Assembly: GCF_000379665.1 (NCBI RefSeq)
Contig: NZ_KB903368.1
Span: 280,899-344,898, forward strand
Direction of reading: 5' to 3'
Length of the DNA: 64,000 nucleotides
Source: Butyricimonas synergistica DSM 23225
GTDB lineage: Bacteria > Bacteroidota > Bacteroidia > Bacteroidales > Marinifilaceae
In this document: piece by piece, positions 60,651-64,000 of the stretch
Layout: every line of letters begins with the position of its first letter
Numbering within the stretch: position 1 is the stretch's first letter
Program-made: the position numbers and the translations under genes
The notes under the pieces: model-generated
What the model was told of the DNA's origin: nothing
Database searches by the model: none
The model's input: the letters and a program-made list of their open reading frames with translations, nothing else

Positions 60651-61284
60651 ATCGCAAGTCGATCACCTCAACTTCCGGGTGGGCTTCCTTGTCAAACCGG
60701 AAGAATTTCACATCGAGTTCCATCTCCGGTTTTTTCAGGCTCTTTATCATGATGATCACATCGTTGCCGTCTTTCCCGAAAGAGGTTACTTTCTCCACCA
60801 TGTTCGTCTTTGTATTAATCCAAACCCCAATTCTGGAAATCTGTTTATGCTCTTTCTTCGGGGTCAGTTCGATATACGCTTTCCCGTCTTTCTCCTCGAT
60901 CAATTTCTGGGTGAATTTTTGGTTATGGATGTCGAAAAGGATGGAAGGATTCAACATCTCTTCCTCGTTATTGTCCGGGTTTTTGATGTTTACTTCTTCC
61001 TGCTCGGGCATATAAGTGTATATCACTTCCCCGTCGAAGTAATTGATCACGTCCATGGCATCAATCCGGTACATTTTGTCTTTCATGTACGCTTTCCCGT
61101 GGTGCGTTTCCTGGATATTCTCTTCTTTATTAATCATCGAGAGGTCGAAGACCACCTCCACGGCAGGATATGACTTGATATTTTCAACCGTCTTGTCCAA
61201 AATCGTTTTTGCTTTTTCGTCCGTTTGTGCGGATGCGGATATGCCGGAGAGGGCGAGGATCATAAGTGTCAATATGTGCTTCAT
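60649..61284 (-). CDS. LolA-like outer-membrane lipoprotein carrier
   Basis: About 211 residues from the second ATG (MKHILTLMILALSG); an ATG 9 bases earlier is equally possible. The signal peptide ends at ISASAQ. The mature part begins AKTILDKTVENIKSYPAVEV and continues with the LolA half-barrel: MYRIDAMDVINYFDGEVIYT, KFTQKLIEEKDGKAYIELTP, GVWINTKTNMVEKVTSFGKD. Bacteroidota LolA proteins ferry lipoproteins across the periplasm; the match is by pattern (the 'D.y.v..p.....f.DG..lw.y.p' block is recognisable). It is a single minus-strand gene, with a TATATTCG -7 box 36 bases upstream. Confidence 0.8.
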   Translation of the reverse strand: MKHILTLMILALSGISASAQTDEKAKTILDKTVENIKSYPAVEVVFDLSMINKEENIQETHHGKAYMKDKMYRIDAMDVINYFDGEVIYTYMPEQEEVNIKNPDNNEEEMLNPSILFDIHNQKFTQKLIEEKDGKAYIELTPKKEHKQISRIGVWINTKTNMVEKVTSFGKDGNDVIIMIKSLKKPEMELDVKFFRFDKEAHPEVEVIDLR

Positions 61285-61319
61285 ACTATTCATATTTTCG
61301 TGTGTAATTAATTGTATCG

Positions 61320-61327
61320 CGAATATA
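61320..61327 (-). promoter_or_regulatory. Probable -7 box (TATATTCG) for the LolA-like gene
   Basis: On the minus strand TATATTCGCG lies ~36 bases before the ATG; it is part of a compact divergent promoter region with the EamA gene. Confidence 0.42.
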
Positions 61328-61340
61328 GAGAAAAAATTGC

Positions 61341-61348
61341 TACCTTCG
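61341..61348 (+). promoter_or_regulatory. Probable -7 box (TACCTTCG) for EamA gene 2
   Basis: TACCTTCG lies 22 bases before the ATG; its position and form match other TAnnTTYG boxes in this window. No good -33. Confidence 0.42.
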
Positions 61349-61370
61349 TGCCGTTTTTTGAAAATAGGAG

Positions 61371-62237
61371 ATGGATAAGGTAAAAGGAATCATATTCGCG
61401 GCGTTGTCTGCGGCTACTTTCGGGTTGATTCCGTTGTACGCCAACCAGGCGATCATCGACGGGGTAAATAATGAAACAATACTGGTATATCGATACGGGA
61501 TCGCGGGCATCGTCTATGCTATATATTTGTTGATACGCCGCGTGGATATGCGGTTGTCCCGGGCGGAAACGAAAGAAGTCCTGCTGGCGGGCGTCGGGGG
61601 CTACGGGGTGACGGCTTTCTTCTTGATGTGGTCTTACCACTATATGCCCACGGGAGTGGCGACGGCAATTCACTTCTTTTACCCCGTTGTTGTGGCGATT
61701 CTGATGATGATATTTTACAAAGAACGCCTTCCCCTGGAAGTGCGGGCGGGCATAGTGCTCGCCATCTGCGGCGTTTACTTGCTATCGTGGACACCGGGAG
61801 ACGTGAAATGGTGGGGATTATTCTTCGTGCTCATGTCCACGGTGACTTACGGTTGTTATATCACCGCATTGAACCGTCCCGTGCTGAAAGCGATGAAGCC
61901 CGACGTGTTGACCTGCTACGTGCTGTTATTCACGGCTGTTTTCTACGTGATCGTTGCCTTGCTACAAGGGAAACTCGAGTTTGTCACGCGTCCCCGCTTC
62001 CTGTTGGATATGACACAATTGGCGATATTGAGTACGATCGTGTCCGCCCGCTTGCTTGTTGCGGCAGTGAAATTGATCGGTTCCGTCCCCAGCTCCGTGC
62101 TCGGCACGCTGGAGCCGATTACCGCTATTGCCGTGGGGGGTGTCTATTTTAGGGAGCAATTGACTTATGTGAACTATATAGGTTTATTCATCGTGATAGC
62201 GGCAGTACTTGTTGTCGTCTGTCGGATGAAAAAGTAA
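61371..62237 (+). CDS. EamA-family (DMT superfamily) transporter 2
   Basis: A 288-residue inner-membrane protein with ten hydrophobic helices and two EamA repeats (GIIFAALSAATFGLIPLYAN at the start; GLFFVLMSTVTYGCYITALN in the second half; LGTLEPITAIAVGGVYFREQ near the end). It differs from the first EamA protein of the window and substrates cannot be told. It lies between a LolA-like gene (divergent) and cdaA. A 90-base gap and a promoter separate it from cdaA. Confidence 0.9.
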   Translation: MDKVKGIIFAALSAATFGLIPLYANQAIIDGVNNETILVYRYGIAGIVYAIYLLIRRVDMRLSRAETKEVLLAGVGGYGVTAFFLMWSYHYMPTGVATAIHFFYPVVVAILMMIFYKERLPLEVRAGIVLAICGVYLLSWTPGDVKWWGLFFVLMSTVTYGCYITALNRPVLKAMKPDVLTCYVLLFTAVFYVIVALLQGKLEFVTRPRFLLDMTQLAILSTIVSARLLVAAVKLIGSVPSSVLGTLEPITAIAVGGVYFREQLTYVNYIGLFIVIAAVLVVVCRMKK

Positions 62238-62267
62238 GTCAAGAACAAACTTTATGAACGCGAGTGA

Positions 62268-62296
62268 TTGTTTCTTTCGTATTTTAGTTAAATTTG
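62268..62296 (+). promoter_or_regulatory. Promoter of cdaA
   Basis: TTG (62268-62270), an 18-base spacer and TAAATTTG (62289-62296) fit the -33/-7 consensus; the ATG follows 31 bases later. Confidence 0.55.
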
Positions 62297-62327
62297 CGGG
62301 AGAATTTGACCTTTTAAGAATGTAGAT

Positions 62328-63116
62328 ATGTTGTTATTTATATCGCTGAATTTTTCTGCAATAGCCGATATTTTGTTAGTTGCCTTTATATTTTACCAGG
62401 TTTACAAGTTGGTGAAGGGAACTGTCGCTATAAATATATTCGCCGGAATTTTCACTTTCTACGTGGCTTGGTTATTGGTCAAGGCATTGAACATGGAGTT
62501 GATGTCTGACATCCTGGGACAATTTATCGGGATGGGAGTGATCGCCTTGCTTATCGTGTTCCAGCAGGAAGTGCGGCGTTTTCTGCTCTTGATTGGTAGT
62601 AAATACAATCTGCAAAACATATTCAACCTGGAACGGCTTTTCACGAAAACTTCTATTAAAGACGAGGTGGCGGATGCTATCGTCCGGGCTTGTGATTATT
62701 TTTCGAAGACAAAGACGGGGGCTTTGATCGTGTTGTCCCAAAATTCGGAGTTGTTTAATTATGCCCAGACGGGTGTATTGCTCCGTTCTATCGTTACGGA
62801 AGAATTGCTTGAGAATATCTTTTTTAAAAACTCGCCATTGCATGACGGGGCTGTTATCATTGCCGACAACAAGATTCTTGCGGCGAGGTGTATTCTGCCC
62901 GTGTCTGATAATAATAATATACCGGGAAGTCTTGGGTTGCGTCATCGTGCAGCTATCGGGATGAGTGCCGCCACGGATGCCCATATCGTGGTGGTCAGCG
63001 AGGAAACCGGAAATATTACTTTCGTGAAGGATGGGCATTTTAAGGTCAGAATCACTCCACAGGAATTGAATAGTTTCCTGCATAATGATTTCTCGGGTTT
63101 TGTCGTGAATAAATAG
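62328..63116 (+). CDS. cdaA: Diadenylate cyclase CdaA
   Basis: A 262-residue c-di-AMP synthase: three N-terminal membrane helices (about 8-25, 35-52, 62-79; ADILLVAFIFYQVYKLVKGT, IFAGIFTFYVAWLL, GMGVIALLIVFQQ) and a cytoplasmic DisA_N domain with the two catalytic motifs, LHDGAVIIADN (Asp173-Gly-Ala) and GLRHRAAIGMS (Arg205-His-Arg). Both motifs are intact. CdaA makes c-di-AMP, a regulator of potassium and osmotic balance. In many Bacteroidota the gene follows folP; here it follows an EamA gene and has its own promoter. A huge palindrome lies ~70 bases downstream. Confidence 0.95.
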   Translation: MLLFISLNFSAIADILLVAFIFYQVYKLVKGTVAINIFAGIFTFYVAWLLVKALNMELMSDILGQFIGMGVIALLIVFQQEVRRFLLLIGSKYNLQNIFNLERLFTKTSIKDEVADAIVRACDYFSKTKTGALIVLSQNSELFNYAQTGVLLRSIVTEELLENIFFKNSPLHDGAVIIADNKILAARCILPVSDNNNIPGSLGLRHRAAIGMSAATDAHIVVVSEETGNITFVKDGHFKVRITPQELNSFLHNDFSGFVVNK

Positions 63117-63184
63117 TTGCCGGAAAATCTACAACGGGGTGTTCCCGGTGTAATCAGGGTGTAGTTTCGATGAAGATAGGGATC

Positions 63185-63254
63185 AAAGACGTTTCACCTT
63201 CGATACAAAGACGTTTCAAAGACGTTCGTGAACGTCTTTGAAACGTCTTTGTAT
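63185..63254. repeat. Perfect 25-bp palindrome of 11-nt units (element C), also a likely terminator
   Basis: A perfect 25-bp inverted repeat (63203-63227 with 63230-63254, only GT between) is built of AAAGACGTTTC units at 63185, 63207 and 63218 (steps of 22 and 11) and their inverse GAACGTCTTT/GAAACGTCTTT. TGTTTTTAAAA follows, so it can end cdaA transcription. The rest of 63117-63527 shows no gene. A TTTAAGATATTG at 63471-63482 repeats at 63741-63752. Confidence 0.75.
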
Positions 63255-63527
63255 TGTTTTTAAAACCTGTGTAATTCCTTTCTTTCCCGGAATTTCCCCG
63301 TGTTTATCCCGGGATCGTGTTACCCTGAAAAAAGTTTACTATAAACCGAAGTAAACCTATGTCAGAATTAATAAAATGTTTCGTTTTAATCTCGTTCAAA
63401 GATGACTTCATGAGGTAGGAATAACGGAAAAAACTTCACCCTCGCTTCATGATGATAAAAAGGTTGTTTTTTTAAGATATTGTTGTTGAGTTAGTTGTAA
63501 AAAAGTTACAAAAAAGTGGTCAAAATA

Positions 63528-63560
63528 TTTGGAGAAGGCAATTTTATCGCGTTATCTTTG
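63528..63560 (+). promoter_or_regulatory. rrn promoter P1
   Basis: TTTG (63528-63531), a 21-base spacer and TATCTTTG (63553-63560) match the consensus exactly, followed by CACCCGCTTTCG. An A/T-rich stretch upstream may act as an UP-like element. Confidence 0.8.
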
Positions 63561-63654
63561 CACCCGCTTTCGAGAGAGAGAGTAAGTAACAAAAGATGCT
63601 GGAACAAGAGATTTGGAGGCTTTCAAAAAAAGTTTGAAAAAACTTTGAAAAAGA

Positions 63655-63687
63655 TTTGGAAGTATGAAGAAAAACGATTTATCTTTG
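63655..63687 (+). promoter_or_regulatory. rrn promoter P2
   Basis: TTTG (63655-63658), again a 21-base spacer, and TATCTTTG (63680-63687), followed by CATCCACTTTCG, nearly the same start region as P1 127 bases upstream. The A-rich track before it (CAAAAAAAGTTTGAAAAA) is also typical of strong rRNA promoters. Confidence 0.8.
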
Positions 63688-63736
63688 CATCCACTTTCGC
63701 TTCAAAAATGGAGTGATTGTGAAACAGAAAAGAAGA

Positions 63737-63747
63737 GTTCTTTAAGA
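63737..63747 (+). promoter_or_regulatory. boxA-like antitermination site in the rrn leader
   Basis: GTTCTTTAAGA resembles the boxA consensus (TGCTCTTTAACA) and lies ~110 bases before the 16S 5' end, the position expected for rRNA antitermination. Confidence 0.5.
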
Positions 63748-63846
63748 TATTGAAATGAACAACGTAGCGAGCGAGAATCGATAAACGGCGCGATGCCGTG
63801 ATTCACACACATGACCCGGCCAGAATAATTTCTGAAAATAACTATT

Positions 63847-64000
63847 ACAATGAAGAGTTTGATCCTGGCTCAGGATGAACGCTAGCGACAGGCTTAACAC
63901 ATGCAAGTCGAGGGGCAGCATGAGGTAGCAATACCTTGATGGCGACCGGCGCACGGGTGAGTAACACGTGTGCAACCAACCTCGTGCCGGGAGATAACCC
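63847..64000 (+). rRNA. 16S ribosomal RNA, 5' end (cut by the window edge)
   Basis: The conserved start GAAGAGTTTGATCCTGGCTC is followed by GATGAACGCTAGCGACAGGC, TTAACACATGCAAGTCGAGG, and GTGAGTAACACGTG, all hallmarks of bacterial 16S helices 1-9; the GCGACAGGCTTAACACATGC form is typical of Bacteroidota. The mature 5' end is placed five bases before GAAGAG by analogy with E. coli. Only ~154 bases are in the window; the rest, with ITS and 23S, lies to the right. Confidence 0.95.

Noticed and set aside
63516..63716. 66-codon plus-strand frame before 16S rRNA
   Set aside because: It overlaps both rrn promoters and has no ribosome-binding site; Lys/Phe-rich chance frame.
1..64000. Insertion sequence, integrase or phage genes
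   Set aside because: No transposase, recombinase, phage or conjugation proteins are visible, and no long terminal inverted repeats flank any locus.
1..64000. tRNA genes
   Set aside because: Intergenic regions were scanned for TTCGANTCC-like arms and cloverleaf patterns; none convincing was found, and the window stops before the 16S-23S spacer.

Overview
The window comes from a gut Bacteroidota genome, most likely order Bacteroidales and plausibly Odoribacteraceae (Butyricimonas/Odoribacter-like). The evidence is three SusC/SusD pairs each with its own ECF sigma factor and FecR-type anti-sigma factor, promoters with a TAnnTTTG -7 box, many short lipoprotein signals, and the first ~154 bases of a 16S rRNA gene at the right edge. 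The genus is an inference from the look of the 16S 5' end; no database comparison was possible.

Layout. 1-959: C-terminal part of a GldG-like ABC accessory protein. 960-1361: terminator and a decayed histidine-kinase tail. 1362-16172: locus 1, ECF sigma / FecR / SusC / SusD / HExxH-less metallopeptidase-like lipoprotein / three thioredoxin-fold proteins plus one helical companion / subtilase without catalytic His and Ser / retropepsin-like aspartic protease. 16343-20075: GH85-like endo-beta-N-acetylglucosaminidase and a gingipain-like (C25/clan CD) cysteine-peptidase candidate, each with a likely own promoter. 20119-32066: mostly chromosomal genes (EamA exporter, transglutaminase-like lipoprotein + GNAT, MFS / ROK kinase / glutamine synthetase operon, M3 dipeptidyl peptidase, a divergent pair of calycin-like proteins). 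32184-45965: locus 2, with the same order as locus 1 (sigma / FecR / SusC / SusD / HExxH-less lipoprotein), then an Ig-like lipoprotein and three TlpA-like thioredoxins. 46078-60579: locus 3, sigma / FecR / SusC / SusD / DUF4843 / PKD-like lipoprotein / two DUF5117-type metalloproteases, the first with an intact zinc site and the second without. 60649-63116: LolA-like protein, second EamA transporter, diadenylate cyclase CdaA. 63117-64000: rrn leader with two tandem promoters and the start of 16S rRNA.

How the genes fit together. Each sigma/FecR/SusC set looks like a cell-surface signalling and import unit: the SusC proteins carry the STN signalling domain that contacts FecR, which releases the ECF sigma factor when substrate binds. 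Loci 1 and 2 combine this with periplasmic thiol-disulfide proteins and a metallopeptidase-like lipoprotein, which suggests (inference) import and reductive unfolding or processing of peptides or proteins rather than of plain glycans. The GH85 and C25-like genes next to locus 1 would fit attack on N-glycoproteins.

The strongest unusual signal is repeated loss of catalytic residues in protease-like genes beside SusCD pairs: a subtilase (His and Ser replaced), two Mx1-like lipoproteins (no HExxH), a DUF5117 metalloprotease (all three zinc ligands replaced, directly downstream of an intact paralogue), and a thioredoxin fold lacking CxxC. All are full-length open frames, so they look retained as binding, chaperone or regulatory proteins. 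A second unexplained signal is a set of intergenic palindromes built from 11-nt units that share architecture but not sequence.
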